A DNA stretch of 64,000 bases from Cohaesibacter celericrescens (lineage in GTDB: Bacteria; Pseudomonadota; Alphaproteobacteria; Rhizobiales; Cohaesibacteraceae), in contig NZ_PKUQ01000011.1 in the NCBI RefSeq assembly GCF_002866925.1, forward strand, positions 48,119-112,118, read 5' to 3'. Position 1 is the stretch's first letter, and each line of letters opens with the position of its first letter. Shown here piece by piece: positions 17,053 through 25,478 of this stretch. Under the pieces are notes generated by a model that made no database searches, had not been told where the DNA came from, and was given only the letters and a program-made list of their open reading frames with translations. Made by a program: the position numbers and the translations under genes.

Positions 17053-19071
17053 ATGAGTGATCATGGAACCATGAACCAAAGTATGAAGGGGCAGCGTGTG
17101 GATGGAGGCCTTGACGTGCGACAAAAGGACCGGCCCTGGATCTTTCGTACCTATGCGGGTCACTCGTCGGCACGGGACTCCAACAGCCTGTATCGCAACA
17201 ATCTTGCCAAGGGGCAGACGGGGCTCTCCGTAGCGTTCGATTTGCCTACCCAGACCGGTTATGACCCTGATCACTCTCTTGCTCGCGGCGAAGTGGGTAA
17301 GGTTGGCGTGCCCATATCGCACATTGGGGATATGCGGGCCCTGTTTGAGCAGATCCCGTTGGAACAGATGAATACCTCGATGACGATCAATGCAACGGCT
17401 GCTTGGTTGTTGGCGCTGTATGTTGCTGTTGCGGACGAACAGGGAGCAGACCGTTCCAAACTGGCAGGCACCACGCAGAATGATTTGATCAAGGAATATC
17501 TGTCGCGCGGAACCTATGTGTTTCCGCCCAAACCATCTTTGAAATTGACCACCGATATCATTGATTTTACCTACCGCGAAATGCCGAAGTTCAATCCGAT
17601 GAATGTCTGTTCCTATCATTTGCAGGAAGCGGGCGCGACGCCGGTGCAGGAATTGGCCTATGCACTTTCAACGGCCATTGCTGTGCTTGATGCGGTTAAA
17701 GAAACCGGTGCCGTTTCGGAGGATGATTTCCCACAAGCGGTCGGACGTATTTCCTTTTTTGTCAACGCGGGCATGCGGTTTGTGACCGAGATTTGCAAAA
17801 TGCGCGCCTTCGTTGATTTGTGGGATGAAATTTGTCTGGAGCGCTATGGTGTTACCGAGGAGAAATATCGCCGGTTCCGCTACGGGGTGCAGGTCAACTC
17901 CCTCGGGCTGACCGAACAACAGCCAGAAAATAACGTTTATCGGATTTTGATTGAAATGCTGGCGGTCGTTTTGTCTAAAAAAGCCCGGGCGCGGGCTGTG
18001 CAACTGCCCGCATGGAATGAAGCGCTCGGTTTGCCGCGGCCTTGGGACCAGCAATGGTCGTTGCGTATGCAGCAGATTATGGCGTTTGAATCCGACCTGC
18101 TGGAATATGGCGATATTTTTGACGGCTCCAAAGAGATCGACGCCAAAGTGGAAGCCTTGAAAGCCGAAGCGCGCGATGAGATGGCCCGCATCGAAGAGAT
18201 GGGGGGAGCGATTTCAGCGATAGAATCAAGCTATATGAAACAAAGGCTTGTTGAATCCAACGCCAAACGCCTTGAGGGCATTGAGGTGGGGGATCAGACC
18301 TTGGTGGGTGTGAATAAATATTGCCAAAGTGAAGCGTCCCCTCTTGCTGCTGGTGAAGACAGTGGCATTTTAACGGTTGACCCTGATGTTGAAAGCGAGG
18401 CCGTCACCAAGATCAAGGCGTGGCGAGAGGCGCGTGATCAAACCGCAGTCGAAGCAGCGCTGTCGGCCTTGCGCTCGGCTGCTCAGTCTGGTGCCAATAT
18501 CATGGAGCCGTCCATTGTTTGCGCCAAAGTTGGTGCAACGACAGGAGAATGGGGGCAGGTTTTACGCGATGTTTACGGAGAATATCGCGCGCCAACCGGT
18601 GTTGGAAAAGCTGCTCGTGTCGACAATGATGATCTGTCCGATGTGCGTGCGGCGGTCAATGCAGCGTCTGAAAAACTGGGGCGCCGATTGAAAATTCTGG
18701 TTGGCAAACCCGGTTTAGACGGTCATTCCAATGGAGCCGAACAGATCGCGGTGCGGGCGCGCGATAGTGGCATGGAAGTCGTCTATCAGGGCATTCGGCT
18801 GACACCGGCACAGATCGTCAACACCGCTTTGGAAGAAGGGGTGCATGTGGTGGGGCTATCCATCTTGTCTGGCTCGCATTTGGCGTTGGTCGGTGATGTG
18901 ATGGCGCAGATGAAAGCGGCCGGGCTTGATGATGTGCCATTGGTTGTTGGTGGCATTATACCACCTGCCGATGAGGCGGTTTTGAAGGGCTATGGTGTCG
19001 CTGCGGTTTACACACCCAAGGACTTTCAGCTTAACGAAATTATGAAAAACATCGCTGGGCTCGTGGCTTAG
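17053..19071 (+). CDS. ecm: Ethylmalonyl-CoA mutase (B12-dependent)
   Basis: Rearranges (2R)-ethylmalonyl-CoA to methylsuccinyl-CoA using adenosylcobalamin. I prefer the ATG at 17053 (GGGAGGATG upstream, 672 residues) to the GTG at 17038. The substrate barrel starts with RPWIFRTYAGHSSARDSN and LAKGQTGLSVAFDLPTQTGY, the typical mutase active-site entry. The C-terminal B12 domain carries D-x-H-x-x-G at D556/H558/G561 (GLDGHSNGAEQ), then SILSGSHL and VVGGIIPPAD. Methylmalonyl-CoA mutase is the close relative. Adjacency to ccr and the single-chain length favour Ecm. It overlaps the convergent kinase gene by 4 bases. Confidence 0.94.
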   Translation: MSDHGTMNQSMKGQRVDGGLDVRQKDRPWIFRTYAGHSSARDSNSLYRNNLAKGQTGLSVAFDLPTQTGYDPDHSLARGEVGKVGVPISHIGDMRALFEQIPLEQMNTSMTINATAAWLLALYVAVADEQGADRSKLAGTTQNDLIKEYLSRGTYVFPPKPSLKLTTDIIDFTYREMPKFNPMNVCSYHLQEAGATPVQELAYALSTAIAVLDAVKETGAVSEDDFPQAVGRISFFVNAGMRFVTEICKMRAFVDLWDEICLERYGVTEEKYRRFRYGVQVNSLGLTEQQPENNVYRILIEMLAVVLSKKARARAVQLPAWNEALGLPRPWDQQWSLRMQQIMAFESDLLEYGDIFDGSKEIDAKVEALKAEARDEMARIEEMGGAISAIESSYMKQRLVESNAKRLEGIEVGDQTLVGVNKYCQSEASPLAAGEDSGILTVDPDVESEAVTKIKAWREARDQTAVEAALSALRSAAQSGANIMEPSIVCAKVGATTGEWGQVLRDVYGEYRAPTGVGKAARVDNDDLSDVRAAVNAASEKLGRRLKILVGKPGLDGHSNGAEQIAVRARDSGMEVVYQGIRLTPAQIVNTALEEGVHVVGLSILSGSHLALVGDVMAQMKAAGLDDVPLVVGGIIPPADEAVLKGYGVAAVYTPKDFQLNEIMKNIAGLVA

Positions 19072-20165
19072 TTAGCTTTTGTTTGGCCAAGCAATTGATA
19101 GAGTCTGGCTGGGGCGAGGGGGCGCTGGACCCAATCATCGAATGGTGCGATCTGGGCTGGAATAGGATCTGATGACAGGGCGATGAGTGGAAAGTCTCCA
19201 TAAGAGTCTGTGTTGCGTATCCGCGTCGCAAGCTCCCAACCGTCCATCTGCGCCATTCTGATGTCAATGATTGCCAGATCCGGTCTCGTTTGGCGCAACA
19301 ACTGCAAAGCTTGGTGCCCGCTTGAGGCGTGGAGGCATTCGCAATCCATCGCCTCAAGCATCTCTCCCAGAATGAGATGATTGGTCTGATTGTCATCCAC
19401 CAGCAATATGTGCAGCGGTTTGCTGGTGGATGCTTGCTCTTTTGCAGAGGGGCCGTCAGGAGCTGTCTGTTCGGTTTCGAATGGCAGATCTATGGTGATC
19501 TTGGCCCCCGAAGGTGTGTTCTCCTGCGCTTGGATTTTTCCTCCCAGAACAGAAATGATGTTTCGTACGCTCCAAAGACCCAAACCGGAGCCGGCGATAG
19601 AAGGCTCAGCTTTGCCCCGATGATAGGGTTCGAACAACAGCATTGGGTCTTGGTCGCCAAAACCGGCGCCGGTGTCGGAGAATATCAACTCAATTTGGCT
19701 CTGTGTTTTGTGATATTTGACAGCTGCGGAGAGCTGAATTGGTGCTCCGTCTGCATATTTGATGCTGTTATCCAAGAGCAGCATGAGCACACGGTGCAGA
19801 TAGGTCGGTTCGGGAATGGCCGGGGCTTGATCGCGCAACTCATCAGAGATGTGCAACTCAAACCGAGTGTTGTGGGCTTGGGCCAATCCTTTTGCCAATT
19901 GGTCAAAATTACCAAGCAGTCTTAGCAATTGTTCCGGTTGGTGCCCAAGAGGGGATTGCAAATCGGTTCCCCCTTCGACTATGGCCATAGCATTGTCGGC
20001 AGCTAAATGCAGAGCATCCAACAAGGGTGCACAATCCTGTGGAGACGGCGTCTGCCTGATCAGGTCGGTTAAAGAAACGATCGCGCCCAGATGGGTGCGC
20101 AAATCGTGACGAAAACGGTCTGTTTTCTGAGTGTTTTCAGCGATTTCATTGCTGTTCAGTTTCAT
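19068..20165 (-). CDS. Soluble hybrid histidine kinase with C-terminal receiver
   Basis: A 365-residue cytoplasmic signalling protein without membrane helices or a recognisable sensor domain. In order: the phospho-acceptor H20 in RFRHDLRTHLGAIVSL, the kinase N-box LLLDNSIKYADG (N133), the G1 box DTGAGFGD, and the G2 box GSGLGLWSVRNI (about 192-203). A Ser/Pro/Ala linker follows, then a receiver with DD at 257-258 and the phospho-acceptor D301. The conserved lysine of the receiver is replaced: KP becomes RP at R348. GTG at 20183 is an alternative start, but the ATG at 20165 is more likely. It ends inside the last 4 bases of ecm. Confidence 0.85.
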   Translation of the reverse strand: MKLNSNEIAENTQKTDRFRHDLRTHLGAIVSLTDLIRQTPSPQDCAPLLDALHLAADNAMAIVEGGTDLQSPLGHQPEQLLRLLGNFDQLAKGLAQAHNTRFELHISDELRDQAPAIPEPTYLHRVLMLLLDNSIKYADGAPIQLSAAVKYHKTQSQIELIFSDTGAGFGDQDPMLLFEPYHRGKAEPSIAGSGLGLWSVRNIISVLGGKIQAQENTPSGAKITIDLPFETEQTAPDGPSAKEQASTSKPLHILLVDDNQTNHLILGEMLEAMDCECLHASSGHQALQLLRQTRPDLAIIDIRMAQMDGWELATRIRNTDSYGDFPLIALSSDPIPAQIAPFDDWVQRPLAPARLYQLLGQTKAN

Positions 20166-20374
20166 TTTATATGCTATAGGCACTTTTATGGTGTGCTAAT
20201 CGGGGCGTCGGTTCTTTTGTATGATGCCTTTTTCCTATCTTTCCCGCCACCTCCAATATTGATTGCATCGGAATTTTCTGTGTTGGGCCAATAGGGTGTT
20301 TGTATTGTCCTAATGCTCAAGCTCTTTTCTTCCAATTGATTTTTGCAATTTCTCACTGCCCACTGGAGTCCTGC

Positions 20375-21331
20375 ATGGTTGATATTTTCTCCCTTGTCTT
20401 TCCCATTTTTGCTCTGATTGCCCTTGGATATATTCTCGTTGTCAGCGGTTTGATTCCGAAAGAAGTGGGGGCAGCGCTCTCGAAATTTGTATTTTCCGTT
20501 CCTTTGCCGCTTCTCATGTTTCGCTCATTGGCGACCAGCAATATCGGGGATCAGGCGCCATGGTCTCTATGGGGTGCCTATTTCCTGTGTGTGTTTTCCA
20601 TCTGGGCTTTGGGCATGCTGGTTATTCGTTTTGTGTTCGGACGCGAAGGCAGTGTTTTGGCCGTCGCTGGCATTTCATCCGGCTTTTCCAATCTCGTTTT
20701 GCTCGGTATCCCCATAATCTCGGGGGTTTTTGGTGAAGATGCGTTGGTTCCTCTGGTGATGCTGTTAACGATACATCTCCCGGTGATGATGCTTGCCAGT
20801 TCGCTGATGGTGGAAACCTACGGTCGCGAGAAGGATACAAAACTTGATATTGGTGCTGCCCTGCAAAAGGTATTCAAGGGCTTGGTGCGAAATCCGATTG
20901 TCGTGGGGATCTTGGCAGGGGGGCTTTGGGGGCTAATGGGGTTGCCCATCCCCACTTTGGCAGCGGTTGTGATTGACAAAATTGTTCCGGTGACTGTGCC
21001 CTTGGCGCTGATCTCTATGGGCATGAGCATGCGTGAATATGGCCTGCGCGGTGACGTTGTCCCTGCTCTTGTCTTGGGACTTCTTAAAACTGTGGCATTT
21101 CCTGCGCTTTTCTTGCTCGTCTCCACCACCATCTTTTCACTACCCGCCGAATGGGTTGCCGTTATTATTCTGGGTGCTGCGTGTCCAACAGGGGTCAATG
21201 CTTATTTGCTAGCCGATCATTTTGGCGTTGGCCATCGCCTGTCGGCCAATACCATTTCTCTGTCGGTTCTGATGGGCTTTATCACATTGCCCTTCTGGAT
21301 TTCAGTCGCTAGAGACCTGATGGTGCAATGA
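20375..21331 (+). CDS. AEC-family auxin-efflux-like transporter
   Basis: Inner-membrane permease of 318 residues with about ten helices, from the ATG at 20375 (TGGAG upstream). The N-terminal FPIFALIALGYILVVSGLIPK and the mid-protein FSNLVLLGIPII are typical of the family (bacterial homologues move malonate, malate or other carboxylates). Substrate here is unknown. Its last 23 bases overlap the 3' end of the convergent gluQ gene. Confidence 0.88.
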   Translation: MVDIFSLVFPIFALIALGYILVVSGLIPKEVGAALSKFVFSVPLPLLMFRSLATSNIGDQAPWSLWGAYFLCVFSIWALGMLVIRFVFGREGSVLAVAGISSGFSNLVLLGIPIISGVFGEDALVPLVMLLTIHLPVMMLASSLMVETYGREKDTKLDIGAALQKVFKGLVRNPIVVGILAGGLWGLMGLPIPTLAAVVIDKIVPVTVPLALISMGMSMREYGLRGDVVPALVLGLLKTVAFPALFLLVSTTIFSLPAEWVAVIILGAACPTGVNAYLLADHFGVGHRLSANTISLSVLMGFITLPFWISVARDLMVQ

Positions 21332-22214
21332 TAAAGGCCTTGAGATCATCCTCTGACCAGTGAACAAGCTGGCGAATGTCTTGGGGCGATGCACCGCGCG
21401 TGCGCAGGCTTGCCAAGCCCAGATCTCCCCGTGATTTTGACAATTTCTGCCCCGAACCATCGGTCAGCAACCGGTGATGATGATAGAGTGGAGCAGGAAG
21501 GTCTAAAAGGGTTTGCAACAGCCGGTGCAGGCTAGTGGCACAAAAGAGATCCTGACCGCGCACCACATGCGAGATGTCTTGCGCGGCGTCATCTATCACC
21601 ACGGACAGGTGATAACTGGTTGGCGTATCCTTGCGCGCCAGAATCACATCACCCCACGCGTTTGGTTGGGCCGGGATGATCTCTGGTTTTGGGTAGGATT
21701 GGCTTTTGGGGCCGGTTTCTGTCCAAGTCAAAGACGAGCCTGCAATCTCCAATGCTCTATGCATATCCAAACGCCAAGCGACGGTGCCTTTGCCTATTTC
21801 TGTGTCTGGAAGCAATGCACGGGGGAAGAGATGAGCGCCGTCCGGATCGCGCGGCCATTGTTTTTGGGTGTTAGTCTCCCACTTTAAGACAGCTTTCTGG
21901 ATGTCTTTTCGGCTGGCGCTGGATGGATAGATCAGCCCCTTTTGACGAAGGACTTCGAGCGCGTCTTGATACAGGGAAAGCCGCTGAGATTGGCGCAGAA
22001 CCGGTTGGTCCCATGTAAGGCCCAGCCAACCGAGATCGTCCAGCATCTGTTCGATCTTGTCTTGGGTGCAGCGCATGGTATCAATATCTTCAATGCGAAG
22101 GTAAAAGCGCCCACATGTGCGCTTTGCCGCTTCGAAATTGATTATGGCTGAAAAGGCATGCCCGAGATGCAGGGCGCCGTTTGGACTGGGTGCGAATCGA
22201 AAGACTGGCGTCAT
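21309..22214 (-). CDS. gluQ: Glutamyl-Q tRNA(Asp) synthetase
   Basis: Truncated glutamyl-tRNA synthetase that places glutamate on the queuosine of tRNA(Asp). It lacks the anticodon-binding domain, hence 301 residues. Seen: the HIGH-type motif APSPNGALHLGHAFS near 8-22, IEDID, the CoA-like EDDL, and KLSKSRGD as the KMSKS motif. The Cys residues of the family's zinc site, normally after the GLIY segment, are missing: the sequence reads GLIYPSSASRKDIQ. It would thus act as a zinc-free form. The link to queuosine fits the yhhQ transporter at 50 kb, though they are not adjacent. Confidence 0.92.
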   Translation of the reverse strand: MTPVFRFAPSPNGALHLGHAFSAIINFEAAKRTCGRFYLRIEDIDTMRCTQDKIEQMLDDLGWLGLTWDQPVLRQSQRLSLYQDALEVLRQKGLIYPSSASRKDIQKAVLKWETNTQKQWPRDPDGAHLFPRALLPDTEIGKGTVAWRLDMHRALEIAGSSLTWTETGPKSQSYPKPEIIPAQPNAWGDVILARKDTPTSYHLSVVIDDAAQDISHVVRGQDLFCATSLHRLLQTLLDLPAPLYHHHRLLTDGSGQKLSKSRGDLGLASLRTRGASPQDIRQLVHWSEDDLKAFIIAPSGL

Positions 22215-22333
22215 GGATAAAAGTTCGGTTTAGGGGAAACAGGATTGCATCTGCATTGATAGCCTTTTGAGCTAGGTTTCGTCTACTGGTCCATGTCAGT
22301 CTGCATTTCGTTCGAATCCTTAAGGAGCAAGCA

Positions 22334-22975
22334 ATGGTCAAATTGCAGTCTCAAGATGATTTAAATGCAGCCCTTGAGCGCTTGGTGGCGCGCGATCCAC
22401 GGCTTGCGCATTATGTGGTTTCCTGCCAGCCAATTCCGCTTCGGCAGAGGCAAAGCGGGCTTTCGGGGTTGTTGCAGATTATTTTGGCGCAGCAGGTCTC
22501 CGTCGCATCGGCGCGTGCGATCTGGCAGAAGTTTGAAACGCGCTTTCCTGAGTGCGACCCTGCTGAATTGGCCCAAGTGGGCGAGGAAGGCCTGCGCACG
22601 TGTTCTCTTTCACGGCCCAAGATTAAAACCGTGCAAAGCATCGCGCAATCCATGTTGGATGGGTTTGATTTGAATGCCCTGGGCGAGCGCAATGCGGGCC
22701 ATGTTAAAAAAGCCCTTATTGGCTTGCATGGCGTTGGTCCGTGGACTGCGGACGTGTATTTGCTGTTTTGTCTTGGAGAGGGTGATATTTTTCCCGCAGG
22801 AGATTTGGCTCTTCAAGTGGCTGTCGCACATGTGTCTAAGATGGATGTGCGTCCCAAAGAAAAGGCTTTGGCCGCTTTGGCGCAAAATCTTTGGGCACCA
22901 GAACGCAGCGCAGCTGCACATTTGTTCTGGGCGATTTATCGTGACCTTAAATCGGGTCGCGACGGGGTGATTTAG
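22334..22975 (+). CDS. DNA-3-methyladenine glycosylase (HhH-GPD, AlkA-like)
   Basis: Base-excision repair enzyme that removes alkylated bases. The 213 residues correspond to the HhH-GPD core without the AlkA N-terminal domain. Seen: the helix LQIILAQQVSVASARAIW at 47-64, the helix-hairpin-helix LHGVGPWTAD at 131-140, and the catalytic aspartate D157 in FPAGDLAL. AAGGAG lies about eight bases before the ATG. Its last 4 bases overlap the convergent dsbB stop. Confidence 0.92.
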   Translation: MVKLQSQDDLNAALERLVARDPRLAHYVVSCQPIPLRQRQSGLSGLLQIILAQQVSVASARAIWQKFETRFPECDPAELAQVGEEGLRTCSLSRPKIKTVQSIAQSMLDGFDLNALGERNAGHVKKALIGLHGVGPWTADVYLLFCLGEGDIFPAGDLALQVAVAHVSKMDVRPKEKALAALAQNLWAPERSAAAHLFWAIYRDLKSGRDGVI

Positions 22976-23562
22976 TGGGCTTGTGCGGGTTTGCTGATGG
23001 CAGTCATCCATTGTCCCAAAAATGGCAGGCGTTTGAACAGCGGAGCCAATGCATCTTTGCTAGCAAAAGCACCGATCAGAGCGATGGTGACCAAGCCAGT
23101 TGAAAGCACGACGTTCCAGCCGCCAAAGGAAAGGCCGAGGATGCGCATTTGTGCAACGGAGCAATTGATCAATTTGGTGCTCTGCAATTGTGCCATTAGA
23201 TTGGTGGCGTCTGGTGTAATTGTAACGGAATTGGTGCAATCGTTTGGCCCTAGCCAAAATTCCCATTCAGCTCCGGCCTGATAAAAGCCGACCACAGCAC
23301 CATAGGCTAGCACACCGGCCAACCCCACAAACAACAGCCGGACCATCGTCGCAGGCGCCCCGCGCATAATGATGATAATGGAGATTGCCGATAACGGTAT
23401 CATGGCATAATGCACGTGCCGCTGGACGTAGCACAGCTGGCAAGGTTGAAAACCGCCAATATGCTCAAACCCTAGGGAGCAGGCTGAGATAAAGAGTGCA
23501 CCAAGCAATAGGAGAGAGGCCGCAAGGCTTTGTGTGTTTCCGATAGGGGCTGTCAATTTCAT
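22972..23562 (-). CDS. dsbB: Disulfide bond formation protein DsbB family
   Basis: Inner-membrane quinone reductase that re-oxidises the periplasmic oxidase DsbA. The 196 residues have four helices. The N-terminal pair is C41/C44 in FQPCQLCYVQR. The second periplasmic pair is C109 (GPNDCTNS) and C134 (LINCS), spaced as in DsbB. No dsbA lies in the window. The YqaA-like gene is 118 bases upstream on the same strand. Confidence 0.92.
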   Translation of the reverse strand: MKLTAPIGNTQSLAASLLLLGALFISACSLGFEHIGGFQPCQLCYVQRHVHYAMIPLSAISIIIIMRGAPATMVRLLFVGLAGVLAYGAVVGFYQAGAEWEFWLGPNDCTNSVTITPDATNLMAQLQSTKLINCSVAQMRILGLSFGGWNVVLSTGLVTIALIGAFASKDALAPLFKRLPFLGQWMTAISKPAQAH

Positions 23563-23680
23563 TGATCGTGTCTTTCAATTCAATGCTCTTGCGATGGTCT
23601 GTTAAAAGCCAACCGTGACCAAAGTTTGTCAGTGCTGAAAAAGCATGTGCACAAGACCAATCAATAGCGTCATTGCTTTT

Positions 23681-24262
23681 TTAGATCAAATATTTGACTG
23701 CGACAAACCCGCCGACCAAAACCACCATTGCAACCGTGAATACCAGACCAAGGCGTTTTTCGATGAAATCGCGAATGGGAGGGCCAAGCCAGTAGAGCAG
23801 CGCGGCTAGAATAAAGAATCTTAGACCGCGGGCCACAACAGAGGCGATCATAAAGACCGGTAGCGCAAGGCCCGTTGCTCCAGAGGCAATGGTGATGACT
23901 TTATAGGGGAAAGGCGTTAGCCCCGCGATCAGGACAATCCAGACGCCCCATTCATTGTAGCGTTCTGTGAAAGATGCAAACTTGTCGGCATATCCGTAGA
24001 AAGCAAGGATCGGCAAAGCCAGTTGATCAAACAGCAAGGCACCGATTGCGTAACCGAACATGCCTCCCAATACGGACATGATGGTGCACAAGGCGGCATA
24101 GATCCATGCCTTTTGACGTTTGGCGATGACCATCGGGATCAGCAAAGTGTCGGGTGGAATCGGGAAAACCGAGCTTTCGATAAAAGAGACAGCCCCTAAG
24201 GCCCAGGGCGCGCGGGGACCGGCGGCGAGGTTCATGGTCCAATCATAGAGTTTGCGAAGCAT
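23681..24262 (-). CDS. YqaA/DedA-like VTT-domain membrane protein
   Basis: Inner-membrane protein of 193 residues with four to five helices. The motif SFIESSVFPIPPDTLLIPM near 26-44 is the family's re-entrant loop, and the later GLTPFPYKVITIASG is its second signature (glycine, proline, basic residue). DedA-family proteins act as phospholipid or polyprenyl-phosphate flippases, and the YqaA branch is less studied. It lies upstream of dsbB on the same strand and may be co-transcribed. Confidence 0.88.
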   Translation of the reverse strand: MLRKLYDWTMNLAAGPRAPWALGAVSFIESSVFPIPPDTLLIPMVIAKRQKAWIYAALCTIMSVLGGMFGYAIGALLFDQLALPILAFYGYADKFASFTERYNEWGVWIVLIAGLTPFPYKVITIASGATGLALPVFMIASVVARGLRFFILAALLYWLGPPIRDFIEKRLGLVFTVAMVVLVGGFVAVKYLI

Positions 24263-24400
24263 TGGTAACCGTTCTGGTTCGTCGGTGGATAAAGGGTCAA
24301 TTGTTGTCTCAATCGTGCGATCTTACGTCGGGTCTATGGCAGAACTGTTAAAGAGACCGTCAATTCGTGTTGAAGAGATGGGAATTGTGACGGTTATGTG

Positions 24401-24428
24401 TTGACGGCAGAAATTTTGCTTCTATATT
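24401..24428 (+). promoter_or_regulatory. Sigma-70 promoter of tRNA-Leu
   Basis: TTGACG (24401-24406), 16-bp spacer, TATATT (24423-24428), twelve bases before the tRNA 5' end. Both boxes are close to consensus. Confidence 0.8.
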
Positions 24429-24440
24429 CCCCCCTTACGT

Positions 24441-24526
24441 GCCCCCGTGGCGGAACCGGTAGACGCGGTAGATTCAAAATCTGCTGTCCATTGGGCGTGC
24501 CCGTTCGAGTCGGGCCGGGGGCACCA
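24441..24526 (+). tRNA. tRNA-Leu (anticodon CAA)
   Basis: 86 bases including a genomically encoded CCA. Acceptor GCCCCCG (24441-24447) pairs with CGGGGGC (24516-24522). The anticodon stem GTAGA/TCTGC encloses the loop TTCAAAA, so the anticodon is CAA (24475-24477), reading UUG. The long variable arm and TTCGAGT T-loop are as expected for leucine. A T-rich tract follows (TTTCTCTTTCCTTTTTTG), a probable terminator. Confidence 0.97.
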
Positions 24527-24632
24527 TTTCTCTTTCCTTTTTTGATGTTTTGAGCGCATGGCCGTAGCAGGCCATTGAAAAACTGTGGTTGTCGGTTTTG
24601 TGTTTGAGCCAACTGTTGCCTTGCGCGAGCTA

Positions 24633-25400
24633 TTAAAAAAATGACTGAGCGGCTTTTACAAGCATGAACACCGCCAGTGCCGTCAGGATCAGCTTGAACA
24701 ACTTGCGGAAAAGTTTTTCATCCATCATATGCAGGATTTTTCCACCGGTGATCGTGCCAATATAGCCCGAAACAATCATGGCGATGATCAGGCCCAGCCA
24801 TGTTGTGAAAGCAAATCCGACAAAGCCAAACGCCAGAATTTTGAGGCCATGCTGCAAGGTCATGGAAGCCGCGTGTGTAGAGACGACACCCTGACGGTCG
24901 TCGGCCTTACCCGCGATCATGGCTGCGACCAGCGGCCCGGTTGCTCCGACAAACATGCCAGCCAAAGACGAAAGTGCACCACCAGTGGCGATTGTGACGT
25001 TGCCACCCTTCATGAATTTTGGTTTTGGTGCCCAGACCAGAGAGAGCACAAACAGCGCGAGAATGATTTTCAGCAAAGCATCCGGCAGTGCGATGACCAA
25101 TTGGGAGCCAACGGCGGTGCCTATGAGGGCTCCAAGGCCAAAGGGCACCAGAAACGACCATTTGATGTGATCGCGTAAATGCCATGCACGGCCTGCGTTG
25201 GACCCCATTTGCACCATGCCGTGCAACGGGATCAGTGTTGCGACGGGAATCACCGTGCTCAAGATCGCCAGCAGCGCCACGCCACCACCAATACCAAACG
25301 CAGCGGTGAGAGCAGAGGTGAAATAGCTGGCAATGATTAGCCCCCAAAGGGCCCATTCGCTCAGGCCGGTGTCCGCGAAAAAGGGGAGAGTCTCCAACAT
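24633..25400 (-). CDS. TauE/SafE (TSUP) family membrane transporter
   Basis: Inner-membrane protein of 255 residues with about eight helices, family members exporting sulfite, sulfoacetate or related anions. I use the ATG at 25400 with GGAG upstream. The first half has AAFGIGGGVALLAIL and the second half GGALSSLAGMFVGATGPLVAA, the paired glycine-rich motifs of the family. It lies 78 bases after the amidohydrolase gene on the same strand, likely the same operon, but the combination does not fix a substrate. Confidence 0.88.
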   Translation of the reverse strand: MLETLPFFADTGLSEWALWGLIIASYFTSALTAAFGIGGGVALLAILSTVIPVATLIPLHGMVQMGSNAGRAWHLRDHIKWSFLVPFGLGALIGTAVGSQLVIALPDALLKIILALFVLSLVWAPKPKFMKGGNVTIATGGALSSLAGMFVGATGPLVAAMIAGKADDRQGVVSTHAASMTLQHGLKILAFGFVGFAFTTWLGLIIAMIVSGYIGTITGGKILHMMDEKLFRKLFKLILTALAVFMLVKAAQSFF

Positions 25401-25478
25401 GATGCTTTGGCTCCTTGTGGCGGCTTGGTTGCGGGCGCACTCGTCAGGTTGGGGGCGCACTAGGCCCGCTATTTTGTG

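Noticed and set aside
16807..17619. 270-codon minus frame opposite ecm
   Set aside because: It covers the ecm start and most of the control region, with no ribosome site or domain.
24394..24612. 72-codon minus frame across the tRNA-Leu
   Set aside because: It overlaps a secure tRNA, and this kind of frame (PGPTRTGTP) is a well-known artefact of tRNA complement.
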